NCBI RefSeq assembly: GCF_042432495.1
Contig: NZ_JBHLXC010000001.1
Location: 1 to 64,000 of the forward strand
Source of the DNA: Pseudochelatococcus lubricantis
Lineage (GTDB): Bacteria; Pseudomonadota; Alphaproteobacteria; Rhizobiales; Beijerinckiaceae
Direction: 5' to 3'
Length of the DNA stretch: 64,000 bases
Shown here: piece after piece, positions 1-10,100 of the stretch
Position numbering within the stretch: position 1 is the first letter of the stretch
Layout of the letters: the number at the start of each line of letters is the position of its first letter
Translations under genes and position numbers: made by a program
Notes under the pieces: generated by a model
Told to the model about the DNA's origin: nothing
Databases searched by the model: none
Seen by the model: only the letters and a program-made list of their open reading frames with translations

Positions 1-69
1 GAATCGTACCTCGGCTTCGTCGCCATCGCCGCTGTCAAACTATGGATGCCCTTTGTCCACGAGCGCTAG
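1..69 (+). CDS. C-terminal tail of a gene cut by the window edge, transposase-like
   Basis: An open frame enters from the left edge and ends at a TAG stop. Its last 22 residues (ESYLGFVAIAAVKLWMPFVH then ER) have the hydrophobic YLGF..AAVKLW pattern seen at the C-terminus of IS5-type transposases. The stop overlaps, in convergent orientation, the stop of the beta-lactamase gene. Too little is present to exclude another family. Confidence 0.35.
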   Translation, partial: ESYLGFVAIAAVKLWMPFVHER

Positions 70-1226
70 TTGGCGGTGAAGCCCGGGTCGATCCTGTCGA
101 GGATAGCGTACGCCGCCTCGATGCGCGCCGGGTTCGCCCAGAAGCGGTTGGCGAGTATCACGATCGCCGTGCCGCGCGCGGGTTGAAAAAGGGCGTAAGC
201 GCCGAAGCCGAGCGTGGAGCCGGTCTTCGAGACGGTCCCGACTGCCGCGCCGGTCACAGGCGCTTCCGGGCGCTCCACCGCATTCGGTTCCAGCACGAAC
301 GCCGGATCGGCGCCCTGAAGAAGCTCGGCGCTCCGCGCGGGTGCGCGGTAGAGTTCCCAACCCAGCCCCTGATACATGCTGCCGACGCGGTAGACACCGG
401 TGCGCGCCGCGACGAGCGCGGTTTCGAGGTCGCTACCGAGGCCTGCCGGGTTCACCGATGCCTCCACGAAGCGGAGCAGATCGCTCGCTGTGGTCTTCAC
501 GCCATAGGCCTCGTGATCGAAGAGGCCGGGACTGACGCGCACCGGCGCGTTGTCGCGCGTGTAGCCCTGCGCGTAGTTGGCCATGCGGTTCGCCGGAACC
601 TTGAGGAAAGTGTCCTCAAGCTTGAGGGGGGCGAGGACCTTGCCGGTCAGAAGCGTGGAGAAGGGCTGTCCGACGGTCACCGCGGCGAGGTATCCGGACA
701 GCCCGATCGAGGGATTCGAATAGAGGCGGCTCGCGCCGATTTTGGCGGTGGGCTTGAAACTCCGGAAAAATTTGGCGAAGTTCGTCTTGTCCACCCAGGC
801 GGGGAACTGCAACGGCAGGCCGCCGGCGACATAGGTGTGAAGGTCGAGAAGGCTTGCACCGCCGATCGGGCTCCCCGCGATCTCCGGCAGCAGGGTCTGC
901 GCGGACGCCGAAAGATCCACCAACCCTTCCGCTTCAAGGCGTGCGAGAAGCGTTCCCGTGAAGGGCTTGGATAGGGAGCCGATCTCGAACAGAGTCTTGT
1001 CGTTCACGGGCGCGCGGGTCTTGCGGGATGCGACGCCGTAGTGAAAGACGTGGCGCTTGCCATCGTGGAGGATCGCGACCGAAAGGCCGGGCAGGTCGTG
1101 CTCGGCCATCAGCGGCTTTATCACCGCGTCGACGGTCGCGCGCACAGTATCGGCGGCCAGGGCCGGAAGGGCAGACAACGTGATCGCCGCCGCAAAGGTC
1201 AAGGTTCGCAGAAGAACAGATTTCAT
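66..1226 (-). CDS. ampC: class C (AmpC-type) beta-lactamase family serine hydrolase
   Basis: Periplasmic serine hydrolase that acylates and hydrolyses beta-lactams, most likely cephalosporins. A Sec signal peptide ends at about residue 24 (ALPALA). The three class C active-site motifs are in order and well spaced: SLSK with nucleophile S84 and K87, YSN at 169-171, and KTG at 334-336. The YQGLGWE segment near residue 285 is also typical of AmpC. The length of 386 aa is normal for the family. No divergent AmpR gene is present, so inducibility is not evident. EstB-like esterases share this fold, but the YSN and KTG motifs favour a true beta-lactamase. Confidence 0.9.
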   Translation of the reverse strand: MKSVLLRTLTFAAAITLSALPALAADTVRATVDAVIKPLMAEHDLPGLSVAILHDGKRHVFHYGVASRKTRAPVNDKTLFEIGSLSKPFTGTLLARLEAEGLVDLSASAQTLLPEIAGSPIGGASLLDLHTYVAGGLPLQFPAWVDKTNFAKFFRSFKPTAKIGASRLYSNPSIGLSGYLAAVTVGQPFSTLLTGKVLAPLKLEDTFLKVPANRMANYAQGYTRDNAPVRVSPGLFDHEAYGVKTTASDLLRFVEASVNPAGLGSDLETALVAARTGVYRVGSMYQGLGWELYRAPARSAELLQGADPAFVLEPNAVERPEAPVTGAAVGTVSKTGSTLGFGAYALFQPARGTAIVILANRFWANPARIEAAYAILDRIDPGFTAN

Positions 1227-1467
1227 GCCGTGCTCCAGTTCACGAGTAGATTTTACGCCGACGACTGCTTCCGTCGATGGCCGTTGGCCTTCAGCAGGGA
1301 TGCCCTTCGGGGAACGCCATGGCGACGGTCCCGCCTCACGATAGAAAACATTTGCCTCGCAGGCCTATGGGTATCTGTAGCGTATTGTCAGGGCGTGATG
1401 ATGTATTTGGATTTGTGTCTCTATGACTGAATCACGGCGAGGATTGTGCTCCCCGGCCGGCGCGGGT

Positions 1468-2037
1468 TCAGCGCCCGATTGTCACGAACGGAATGACGAG
1501 AGACGCCGCCGCCAGGGTTGCGCCGGCGACCAGTGAGATCGTCGCATAGGTGCTGAAGTTCCTGGCTGGCGCGGTGTCGGCGATATGAAGCTGAACCGCC
1601 GCCACGAGATTGTCCAGAACAACGTCCTCGTGCCGGGCGCCGAACATTTCCTCCAGTTCCTTCCGGGCTGTCGGAAAAGGGTCCCGCAGGAGGCTCGTCG
1701 CAACGTGGGCCGCGAGAGCGAGCGCCCTGGTGGCCCACAGCGCCGAGGTCACGAGAAGCGCCAGGCCGCACAGGGCGAGCCCGGCCGGGACTGGCTGCGA
1801 GGTTGCGAAGGCTTGCGGGTTTCCGCGCAGAATTGCGGCGAGGACGGTGACGAAGCCCGCCATGGCGGCGATTGCCAGCGTCAGCATTACCCTTGTATGC
1901 GATACGACGAGCGCGCGAGAGCCGTTGGACTGTTCGATATAGATCTTGACCAATGTTTCGAGTGCGAACCTCCTCGCCTCGAATCCGAGGCGACGGTCCT
2001 CCGCCGGCATCGCGGGTGCGTCAGATACTGGTCCCAT
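1468..2037 (-). CDS. hypothetical membrane protein
   Basis: A 189-aa protein of unknown function. I chose the ATG preceded by GAGGG five bases upstream rather than an ATG 60 bases further out. The N-terminal 45 residues are charged and probably cytoplasmic. Hydrophobic segments lie near residues 50-70, 82-102 and 165-185, with a hydrophilic loop between the second and third (RKELEEMFGARHEDVV). It is divergent from the tetR-efflux operon, and a TetR-like operator lies about 75 bp upstream of its start. Co-regulation with the pump is therefore possible. No catalytic motif was recognised. Confidence 0.6.
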   Translation of the reverse strand: MGPVSDAPAMPAEDRRLGFEARRFALETLVKIYIEQSNGSRALVVSHTRVMLTLAIAAMAGFVTVLAAILRGNPQAFATSQPVPAGLALCGLALLVTSALWATRALALAAHVATSLLRDPFPTARKELEEMFGARHEDVVLDNLVAAVQLHIADTAPARNFSTYATISLVAGATLAAASLVIPFVTIGR

Positions 2038-2107
2038 TCTTCCCTCGTCTTTTTCGGAACAGCCTTGTGCCGCGATTGCCGCAAACCAGCTTGCCAAATT
2101 ACGTAAA

Positions 2108-2122
2108 CACGTTTATTAAACG
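2108..2122. promoter_or_regulatory. palindromic operator 1 for the adjacent TetR regulator
   Basis: Contains GTTTATTAAAC at 2111-2121, a perfect odd palindrome (arms GTTTA/TAAAC). The reverse complement of the site shares 13 bases, GTTTAATAAACGT, with a second copy 117 bp away. The pair sits in the divergent region between the membrane-protein gene and tetR, as expected for a TetR autorepression site. Confidence 0.65.
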
Positions 2123-2234
2123 ATGTCAATTAATGTAGGATGGAAGGTATTCCGGCCATCCACGATACCCTCGCAGGCGGGTGGGACTATTTTGCGTCGC
2201 AGACATCACAAATCGGCTTGCAGTATTATCTGAA

Positions 2235-2250
2235 CGTGTTTAATAAACGT
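2235..2250. promoter_or_regulatory. palindromic operator 2 for the adjacent TetR regulator
   Basis: GTTTAATAAAC at 2238-2248 is the inverted counterpart of operator 1. It lies 27 bp upstream of the chosen tetR start, where repressor binding would block transcription of tetR and the downstream efflux genes. Confidence 0.65.
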
Positions 2251-2274
2251 TATTATCAATGGGAGGAAATGACC

Positions 2275-2898
2275 ATGCCCCGACAACCCATGACGCCAGA
2301 GCAGACCGAAGCAGTCCGCCGCCGCATCCTCAAGGAAGCGGCGCTGATCGTTGCGGAGGAAGGAATCGGCGCGCTTTCGATGCGGTACGTGGCGTCGAAG
2401 ATGGGCATGACGGGGGGCGCTCTTTACCGGTATTTCCCGAGCCGGCAGGACCTGATCCTGGCGCATTTCAGCATCGGAATGAGCGATCTGCATGAGCGGC
2501 TGATGGCGGGTGAGACCTCCCCGGATCCGCTGACGGCGTTGCGTGACTACGCGCTTTCCTACGCGGATTTCGCGCTGTCCGATCCCATTCGGTTCCGGTT
2601 GATGTTCCTTGAGGACAACAAGGCGACCGAGAACGCCGGCGTGAATTTCGAAACGGTTGCCGCTGTCTACGGAGAATTCGTCCGCCGCATGGCCGCCGCC
2701 ATGGATGCGCGGGCGCTCGCCCCCGGCGAGCCGAAGCCGAGCACGGACGTTCTCTGGGCCGGCCTGCACGGATCGGTCACCCTTGCCATCGTGTCGCCTG
2801 AAATGGACCTCGGCGATCCGCGCGAATTTATCGAGCGGACGATCGACACCATTCTGAAGGGGCTTTCCCAAGGGGAGCGACGTCATGAACATTCTTAG
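2275..2898 (+). CDS. TetR/AcrR family transcriptional regulator of the RND operon
   Basis: A 207-aa one-component repressor. The N-terminal helix-turn-helix spans roughly residues 10-55 and includes the TetR signature ALYRYFPSRQDLI. The C-terminal ligand domain is divergent, as usual for the family. I chose the ATG eight bases after GGGAGG; an earlier in-frame ATG at 2269 is too close to that Shine-Dalgarno. The gene overlaps the adaptor gene by 14 bases, so tetR, adaptor and pump form one operon. Paired palindromes upstream suggest autorepression relieved by a pump substrate. Confidence 0.88.
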   Translation: MPRQPMTPEQTEAVRRRILKEAALIVAEEGIGALSMRYVASKMGMTGGALYRYFPSRQDLILAHFSIGMSDLHERLMAGETSPDPLTALRDYALSYADFALSDPIRFRLMFLEDNKATENAGVNFETVAAVYGEFVRRMAAAMDARALAPGEPKPSTDVLWAGLHGSVTLAIVSPEMDLGDPREFIERTIDTILKGLSQGERRHEHS

Positions 2899-3958
2899 GC
2901 TGGGTGCATTCGTGCTCGCGGCCGCGGCTGTCGCCGGCTGCTCGCCGCAAGAAGAGGCTCAGCCCAGGGCTCCCCGCGTCGTGCAGGTGGTCGAGGCGCG
3001 CACGGAAACCGTCGAGCAGTCGTTCAGTCAGGTCGGCGAGATCCGGCCCTACCACGATACGGCGCTGAGCTTCCGCCTGAACGGCATGCTCGCGACGAGG
3101 CTGCGCCTGGGCGAGACCGTGCGCGAGGGAGACGTGCTGGCCGTTCTCGACAAGCGCCCGGCGGAAAACGACCTGCGTGCCGCGCGGGCGGAACTGGCGG
3201 CTGCGAATGCGGCGCTGTCTCTGGCGACGTTGTCGGCCGAGCGCCAGCGCGTGCTCTTCGAGCGCAACGCCGCCGCCCGCGCCGTGGTGGAGGACGCGGA
3301 CGCCAACCGCGCGACGGCGACCGCGCGTGTCGACGCCGCGACCGTCGCGCTCGAACGCGCGCAGGATGCGCTGTCCTACACGGAACTGCGCGCCCCTCAC
3401 GAGGGCACCATTTCGGCGGTCGAAGCCAATCAGGGCGAGGTCGTGGCGGCGGGGCAGGCGGTGCTTCGCCTGGTGACTGAAAACCGGCGGCATGCCGTGT
3501 TCGACGTGCCGGAGGTTTTCTACAGGACCACTCCCAAAGCCTCGGTCATCACGTTGCGGCTCGTGAGCGATCCCGCCATCACCGCCACGGGAACGATCGA
3601 CGAAGTCGCGCCGCTCGCGGACAGGACCACCCGAAGCTACCGGGTCAAGGTCGCGGTGGAGGGGAACGGGGCAAGGATGCCGTTCGGCGCGCCCGTCATC
3701 GGCACGCTCGTGTTGAGCAAGGATGAGCTTGTGAGGTTGCCCGCTTCCGCCTTGACGACTTCTGAAACGGGATCGGCGGTTTTCGTCGTCGACGTCCAAA
3801 CCGGCACGTTGCATCGCCGCCCCGTGGAACTGGCGCGCTTCGACGAGCGCTCTCTGTACGTATTGAGCGGCTTGCAGGAGGGAGAGCGCGTCGCCACCAC
3901 GGGCGTTGCCAAGCTGCGCGACGGCGAGCAGGTCCGCGTCGCGGACGGAGGGAAGTGA
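2885..3958 (+). CDS. RND efflux periplasmic adaptor (membrane fusion) lipoprotein
   Basis: A 357-aa HlyD/AcrA-family adaptor linking an inner-membrane RND pump to an outer-membrane channel. A lipobox (VAGC) at residues 16-19 predicts lipid anchoring. It has a barrel-sandwich half near residues 45-85, an alanine-rich coiled-coil hairpin at about 90-160, a second lipoyl half (YTELRAPHEGTIS) at about 165-200, then beta-barrel and membrane-proximal domains. The stop codon overlaps the pump start (TGATG). No outer-membrane factor gene follows, so it probably recruits a TolC-type channel from elsewhere. Confidence 0.9.
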   Translation: MNILRLGAFVLAAAAVAGCSPQEEAQPRAPRVVQVVEARTETVEQSFSQVGEIRPYHDTALSFRLNGMLATRLRLGETVREGDVLAVLDKRPAENDLRAARAELAAANAALSLATLSAERQRVLFERNAAARAVVEDADANRATATARVDAATVALERAQDALSYTELRAPHEGTISAVEANQGEVVAAGQAVLRLVTENRRHAVFDVPEVFYRTTPKASVITLRLVSDPAITATGTIDEVAPLADRTTRSYRVKVAVEGNGARMPFGAPVIGTLVLSKDELVRLPASALTTSETGSAVFVVDVQTGTLHRRPVELARFDERSLYVLSGLQEGERVATTGVAKLRDGEQVRVADGGK

Positions 3959-6900
3959 TGTCCGCCCAGGCCCGGACGACCCGCGGTCGTTTCAATCTCT
4001 CGGCATGGACCCTGCGCCATCGGTCGTTCGTGATCTTCATGATGCTCTCGGCCCTGATCGCAGGTGCCCTGAGCTACATGCGGCTGTCGCGTAACGAGGA
4101 TCCGCCCTTCACAATCAAGACCATGGTCGTCGCCGCCGATTGGCCGGGGGCGACCACGGCAGACACTGTCCGCCTGCTCACCGAGCCGCTGGAGAAGAGG
4201 CTGGCCGAGATCAAATATCTCGACTATACGCAGAGCTACACCCGTCCGGGCAAGTCCGTTATCTTCGTCAATCTCAAGGACGACGCGCCGCCGGCCGAGA
4301 TCGCGGAGATCTGGTATCAGGTCCGCAAGAAGGTCGAGAACCTCGCGCCGATGCTCCCCCAGGGGGTGCAGGGGCCATGGCTCGACGACGAGTTCGGCGA
4401 CACCTACGGCAGCATCTTCGCGTTCACCGCCGACGGCTTCACTCTTCGCGACCTGCGCGACCGCGTCGACGTCATCCGCAACCAGCTGCTCTCGGTGCCC
4501 GACATCGGAAAGGTCAACCTCCTCGGTGTTCAGGAGGAGGAGATCGTCATCGAGTTCTCGACCGCGCGGCTCGCCGCCTTCGGGCTGGACCAGGCGACGG
4601 TGATCGAGGCTCTTCGTGCCCAGAACGCGGTCGCGCCGGCGGGCGAGCTGAAGACGGACGAGGACAAGATCCTGTTTCAGGTCAGCGGCGCGTTCGCGTC
4701 CGAGGAGAGCCTGCGCGAGCTGGTGTTACGGATCGACGGGCGGTTCGTCCGGCTTGTCGACATCGCCGACGTCTGGCGCGGGCTCGTCGACACGCCGGCG
4801 CCGAGTCTGCGCGTCAACGGCGAAACGGCGATCGGCCTCGCCATTTCCATGACGGAAGGCGGCAACCTGATCGAGTTCGGGGCGAGGCTGCGGGCGCGGA
4901 TGGCGCAGATCGAGGCGAGCCTTCCCCCCGGCATCGCCGTTGTTCAGGTCGCGGATCAGTCGACGGTGGTGGAGGACGCCATCGGCGGTTTCGTGAAGGT
5001 GCTGCTCGAAGCGATTGGGATCGTGCTGGCAGTTTCCTTTCTGTCGCTCGGCTTGAGGGCGGGCCTCGTCATCACGGCGGCGATCCCGCTGGTGCTCGCG
5101 ATGACCTTCATCGGCATGGAGATCGCGGGGATCGGGCTGCAACGCATTTCGCTCGGCGCGCTGATCATCGCGCTCGGTCTTCTCGTCGACGACGCCATGA
5201 TCACGGTGGAGAGCATGGTCGGCCAGCTGGAGATCGGGCGGCCCAAGGATGTTGCCGCGGGCCACGCCTACGAGACCACGGCCTTTCCCATGCTGACGGG
5301 CACGCTCGTCATGATCGCCGGGTTCATTCCGGTGGGCTTCGCGGCGTCGAGCGCCGGGGAGTACACCTACTCGCTCTTCATGGTCGTGCTGATCTCGCTC
5401 TCGGCTTCCTGGATCGTCGCCGTCCTGTTCGCGCCGCTGCTCGGCATGTGGCTTCTGCCGGACACGATGAAGCACGAGCAGCACGGCGAGGGAAGGTTCA
5501 TGCGCGCCTTTCGCAGCGTTCTGGAAGTGGCGATGCGGTGGCGGATCGCCACGCTGGCGCTGTTTCTCGCCGCGTTTGCCGCCGCCGTTTTCGGCGCGAC
5601 GAAACTGGAGGAACAGTTCTTTCCCGCATCCGACCGTCCCGAGCTGCTCGTCAACCTGAACCTGCCGCAGAACGCATCCCGTCAGGCCACCGAGGCACGC
5701 GCGCGCGCACTGGAGGATATACTGTCGCGGGACCCCGGCGTGCGGAACTTCACGACCTATGTCGGATCGGGCTCGGTGCGCTTTTACCTGCCGATGGATC
5801 TCCTGCTCGACAACGACAATGTCTCTCAAACCGTGATCGTCGCTGGAAGCGTGCAGGAGCGCGACGAGGTGCAGCAGCGTCTGGAGGCCTTCTTCGCCAA
5901 CGAACACCCGGATATCGTCACCCGCGTCTCGCCGCTGGAGGTCGGGCCTCCGGTCGGATGGCCGATCCGCTTCCGCGTGCTCGGCCCCGATTACGATGTC
6001 GTGAAGCGCCTGAGCGCCGAGGTCGCCGGCATCGTCGCCGGGGACAACCGCACGTCCGACATCAACCTGACGGCGGGTGAGCCGCAGCGCAGGGTCCGCG
6101 TCGAGTTGAACCAGGTCGAGGCGCGTGCGTTGGGTATCAGCTCGCAGTCGGTCGCCAACGAGATTGCGGCGACGATCGCGGGCACGTCGGTGACGTCGGT
6201 GAGGGATGGCAACCGCATGGTCGACGTCGTCATCCGTGGCCGGCCTCACGACCGCTCGACGGTCAGCGCGATCGAGGACCTGCATTTCCGTGCTGTGTCC
6301 GGCGCCAGCATACCGTTGCGCCAGATCGCGACGGTGGCTTACGGCATGGACGAACCGGTAATCTGGCGCCGCTCCGGCAACGCGATGGTCATCGTTCAGG
6401 CGGATGTCGCGAAGAATGTCCAGCCCGCGACCGTCGCCCTCGACATCGACCGCAGGCTCGAACCCGTGCGTGCGCAGCTTCCGATCGGCTACGCGATCGA
6501 AATCTCCGGCGTGGTCGAGGAGGCGGCGAAGGGCACGAATTCGATCCTTGCTGTCCTGCCCGCCATGGCCTTCGTGATCTTCGCGCTGCTGATGGTCCAG
6601 CTCCAGAGCTTCGCCCGCACGGGGCTCGCCATCCTGATGGCGCCGTTCGGTCTCATCGGCGTGGTCGCCGCGATGCTGCCGACGGGCACGCCCATGGGTT
6701 TCGTGGCGCAGCTCGGCGTCATCGCGCTGGCCGGGATGATCATCCGCAACGCCGTGATCCTGATCCAGGAGGTCGACGAGAATGTCCGCCGGGGGGAGGA
6801 GCCCTGGGAGGCCATCGTCCACGCTTCCACGCATCGGGCGAGGCCCATCGTGCTGACGGCGCTCGCGGCCATGCTCGGCATGGTGCCGATCGCCTTCCAG

Positions 6901-7059
6901 ATCTTCTGGGGGCCGATGGCCTTCGCCATCATCGGCGGCCTTGCCGTCGCGACGGTCGCCACGCTTCTTCTGCTGCCCTGCCTCCTGCTCTGGCTGCTAC
7001 AGTATGAGCAGCGCGGCGGGGCGGCGGAAGGACGGGTCGAGACGGCGGCCGCATCCTGA
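3958..7059 (+). CDS. RND efflux transporter permease, AcrB/HAE1 superfamily
   Basis: A proton-driven inner-membrane pump of 1033 aa with the usual two repeats of six transmembrane helices and large periplasmic loops. The TM4 acidic pair is present (D411-D412 in GLLVDDAMI). In TM10 the lysine that completes the AcrB proton relay is replaced by arginine (R930 in MIIRNAVIL). This matches, as I recall, the TriC/VexK-like branch rather than AcrB proper. The ATG overlapping the adaptor stop is preferred; a GTG codon lies immediately before it. Substrates cannot be deduced from sequence. Confidence 0.9.
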   Translation: MSAQARTTRGRFNLSAWTLRHRSFVIFMMLSALIAGALSYMRLSRNEDPPFTIKTMVVAADWPGATTADTVRLLTEPLEKRLAEIKYLDYTQSYTRPGKSVIFVNLKDDAPPAEIAEIWYQVRKKVENLAPMLPQGVQGPWLDDEFGDTYGSIFAFTADGFTLRDLRDRVDVIRNQLLSVPDIGKVNLLGVQEEEIVIEFSTARLAAFGLDQATVIEALRAQNAVAPAGELKTDEDKILFQVSGAFASEESLRELVLRIDGRFVRLVDIADVWRGLVDTPAPSLRVNGETAIGLAISMTEGGNLIEFGARLRARMAQIEASLPPGIAVVQVADQSTVVEDAIGGFVKVLLEAIGIVLAVSFLSLGLRAGLVITAAIPLVLAMTFIGMEIAGIGLQRISLGALIIALGLLVDDAMITVESMVGQLEIGRPKDVAAGHAYETTAFPMLTGTLVMIAGFIPVGFAASSAGEYTYSLFMVVLISLSASWIVAVLFAPLLGMWLLPDTMKHEQHGEGRFMRAFRSVLEVAMRWRIATLALFLAAFAAAVFGATKLEEQFFPASDRPELLVNLNLPQNASRQATEARARALEDILSRDPGVRNFTTYVGSGSVRFYLPMDLLLDNDNVSQTVIVAGSVQERDEVQQRLEAFFANEHPDIVTRVSPLEVGPPVGWPIRFRVLGPDYDVVKRLSAEVAGIVAGDNRTSDINLTAGEPQRRVRVELNQVEARALGISSQSVANEIAATIAGTSVTSVRDGNRMVDVVIRGRPHDRSTVSAIEDLHFRAVSGASIPLRQIATVAYGMDEPVIWRRSGNAMVIVQADVAKNVQPATVALDIDRRLEPVRAQLPIGYAIEISGVVEEAAKGTNSILAVLPAMAFVIFALLMVQLQSFARTGLAILMAPFGLIGVVAAMLPTGTPMGFVAQLGVIALAGMIIRNAVILIQEVDENVRRGEEPWEAIVHASTHRARPIVLTALAAMLGMVPIAFQIFWGPMAFAIIGGLAVATVATLLLLPCLLLWLLQYEQRGGAAEGRVETAAAS

Positions 7060-7090
7060 GCGGGTGTGCGGGGCGCCGCGACGGACGCAT

Positions 7091-7112
7091 CGGCGCGTCG
7101 AAAGGCGCGCCG
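7091..7112. terminator. possible bidirectional terminator between convergent pumps
   Basis: Seven-base arms CGGCGCG and CGCGCCG enclose an 8-base loop in the 80-bp gap between two convergent RND genes. No T-run follows on the plus strand, so intrinsic termination is only possible, not assured. Confidence 0.35.
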
Positions 7113-7139
7113 GAGGCGATCTCTTCGGCCAAGTGAGTA

Positions 7140-10100
7140 TCAGCTCCAATTCACGGACGATGCATCGGCTCCTGTCTCGGCGGGAGCGCGTGCGGCGCTT
7201 GTTGCCTTCGCCGGATCCGCACGTGCGACGAGGCGGTCGAAGGCGAGATAGACCACCGGCGTCGTGAACAATGTCAGCATTTGCGAGATGATCAGACCGC
7301 CGACGATGGCGATGCCGAGCGGCACGCGCAGTTCCGCTCCCGGACCGTGGCCGAGCGCCAGCGGCAACGCCCCGAGCAGCGCGGCAAGCGTCGTCATCAT
7401 GATCGGCCGGAAGCGCAGCAGGCATGCCTGCCGGATCGATTCAACCGGCGTCAGGCCTTGCGTCCGTTCGGCGTCGAGGGCGAAGTCAATCATCATGATG
7501 GCGTTCTTCTTGACGATGCCGATCAGGAGGATGATGCCGATCATGCCCATGATGGACAGCTCCTGACCGAACAGGAGCAGGGCGAGGAGCGCGCCCACGC
7601 CCGCCGATGGCAGGGTCGAGATGATCGTCAGCGGATGGATGGCGCTTTCATAGAGAACCCCGAGGACGATATAGACGGCGACGACCGCGGCGAGGATCAG
7701 CCATGGCTGGCTGGCCATTGAAGCCTGGAAGGCCTGGGCCGTTCCCTGGAAGGTTCCCTTGATGTTGACAGGCATGCCGGCCTTCAGCTCGGCATCGTGA
7801 ATCGCCGCCACGGCATCGCTCAGCGCGACGCCGGGTGCGAGGTTGAACGACACGGTGATGGCCGGAAGCGACCCCTGATGGTTGACCGTGACCGGCAGGA
7901 GACCCGTCTTGATGGACGTGACCATGCTGAGGGGAACCAGCTTCTGGGTTGTTGTCGAACGCACATAGAGGCGGTTCAGCGCATCGGTGTTCAGCTGGAA
8001 ACGCGGATCCAGTTCGAGCACCACATGATACTGGCTGACCTGGGTGAACAGCGTCGCGACTTGGCGCTGGCCGAAGGCGCTGTAGAGCACGTCATCGATG
8101 GCCTGCACGCTGACCCCGAGCCGGGCCGCCGTGGGGCGGTCGATCACGAGTGTCGCGCTTGTCGCCCCCGGCTGCTGATCCGACGTCACATCCTGGATTC
8201 CCGGCAAGGCCGTCATGGCCTTGGCCATGACGGCGGCCCATTTGCCAAGCTCGGTGGTGTCGCCGCTCTGGAGCGTATACTGATACTGGGCCGCGGATGA
8301 GCGTCCGCCCACCTGGATGTCCTGGCGGACCTGCATGCCAAGCGTGAGGCCCTCGATGTTGGCCGTTGCCTTCTTGATGCGCGCCATCACCTCCGCCGCC
8401 GTGGCGTGGCGCTCGGAGAAAGGCTTCAGGTTGATCTGGATCGCGCCGATACTTGCCGAAGGGCTGGGATTGATCCAGTAGGCGACATTGTCGACGTCGG
8501 GATCGCTCTGCACGATGTCCCCGAGGCTTTGCATCTTCTGCGACATCGCGTTGAAGGAGATATCGGTTGCCGCGCGCGCCTGGCCGATGATCCAGCCGGT
8601 GTCCTGCTGCGGCAGGAACCCCTTCGGCGTGATGGCGTAGAGCCACACCGTCAGCGCGAGTGTCGCGACGGTTACCATAAGCGTCAGGAACTGATGGCGC
8701 AACACGACGTCGAGGCAGCGTCCGTAGCCGCGTGTCACCGCCTGGAAGAAGGCTTCCGACCACCGATATAGCCGGCCGCGCGGCGCGCCGTGATCGTGGC
8801 TGATCAGCCAGGCGCACATCATCGGTGTGACCGTGAGCGAAATGACGCCCGACATCAGGATCGCGACGCTCACCGTGACGGCGAATTCACGGAACAGGCG
8901 TCCGACAATGCCTCCCATCAGCAGGATCGGGATGAACACCGCGATCAGCGAGATCGTCATGGAGACGATGGTGAAGCCGACCTCCCTGGCGCCTTCGATG
9001 GCGGCGTCGAGCTTCGACTTTCCCATTTCCATGTGGCGGATGACGTTCTCGATCACCACGATCGCGTCGTCGACGACGAAACCGACCGCGATGACGAGCC
9101 CCATCAACGACAAATTGTCGAGGCTGTAGCCGAGCAGATACATCACGCCGAAGGTTCCGAGCATGGAAAGAGGGATCGTGATGCTCGGGATCACCGTTGC
9201 CCAGAGGTTGCGCAGGAAGGCGAAGATCACCGCCACCACCAATGCGACGGTGATCAGCATCGTGAACTGCACGTCGTCGACCGAAGCCTGGATGATCTGC
9301 GTCCGATCGCCGATCACCGACAGCTTGACGGAAGCAGGCAAGGAGGCGCTGAACTCGGGAATGCGATCCTTGATGGCCTGGATCGTGGTCAGGACGTTGA
9401 AGCCGGATTGCTTCTTGATGTCGATCATCACCGAGCGCGTGCCCTGGAGCCACGCCGCCTGACGTGTATCTTCAGGGGCCGTCACGACGGTTCCCAGATC
9501 GCTGAGCCGGATCGGGGCGCCGTTCCTGTAGGCGATGACCATGCCCGCATAGGCGGGGGCATCGATCAGCTGATCGGTCGCGTCGAGGACGACAGTCCGG
9601 TCGGCATTGCTGAGCGAGCCTTTTGGAGCATTGACGGTCTGCTGGCCGATCACGCTGCGTATGTCGTCAAGGGTCAAACCGCGTGCGGCCACCTTGTCCG
9701 GGTCAAGCCGGATGCGGACGGACGGGCGTTGCGGTCCATGGAAGTCTACCTGGCCGACGCCCGTCATCTGCGAGATTTGTTGGGCGATGACGTCCTCGGC
9801 ATAGTGGTCGAGCTCGGTCATCGGAAGCGTGTCCGAGGTGAGCGCGAGCGTCAGGAGGGTGGCATCCGCCGGATTGGTCTTGTGGAAGGTTGGCGGGTTG
9901 GGAAGGTTCTTGGGCAAGGCTCCGGCGGCGGCCGAGATCGCGATCTGGACGTCCTGCGATGCCGCATTGATGTCGCGGGCGAGGTCGAACTGCAGGGTAA
10001 TTGAGGTGCGCCCGGACGAGCTGACCGAGGTCATCTGGGTCACGCCGGACACCAGCGTCGAGAGCGAGTTCTCCAGAGGTGTCGCGACGGCGGTCGCCAT

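Noticed and set aside
1227..1467. AmpR-type regulator or attenuator upstream of the beta-lactamase gene
   Set aside because: The gap holds no regulator gene and no convincing hairpin; nothing suggests inducible control.
4726..6834. Open frame of 702 codons antisense to the first RND pump
   Set aside because: It mirrors the pump gene codon for codon, is rich in Arg, Asp and His without any domain, and the opposite strand encodes a clearly conserved transporter.
8790..10004. Open frame of 404 codons antisense to the MdtC-like pump
   Set aside because: It is a shadow of the conserved pump, with low-complexity charged composition and no ribosome binding site.
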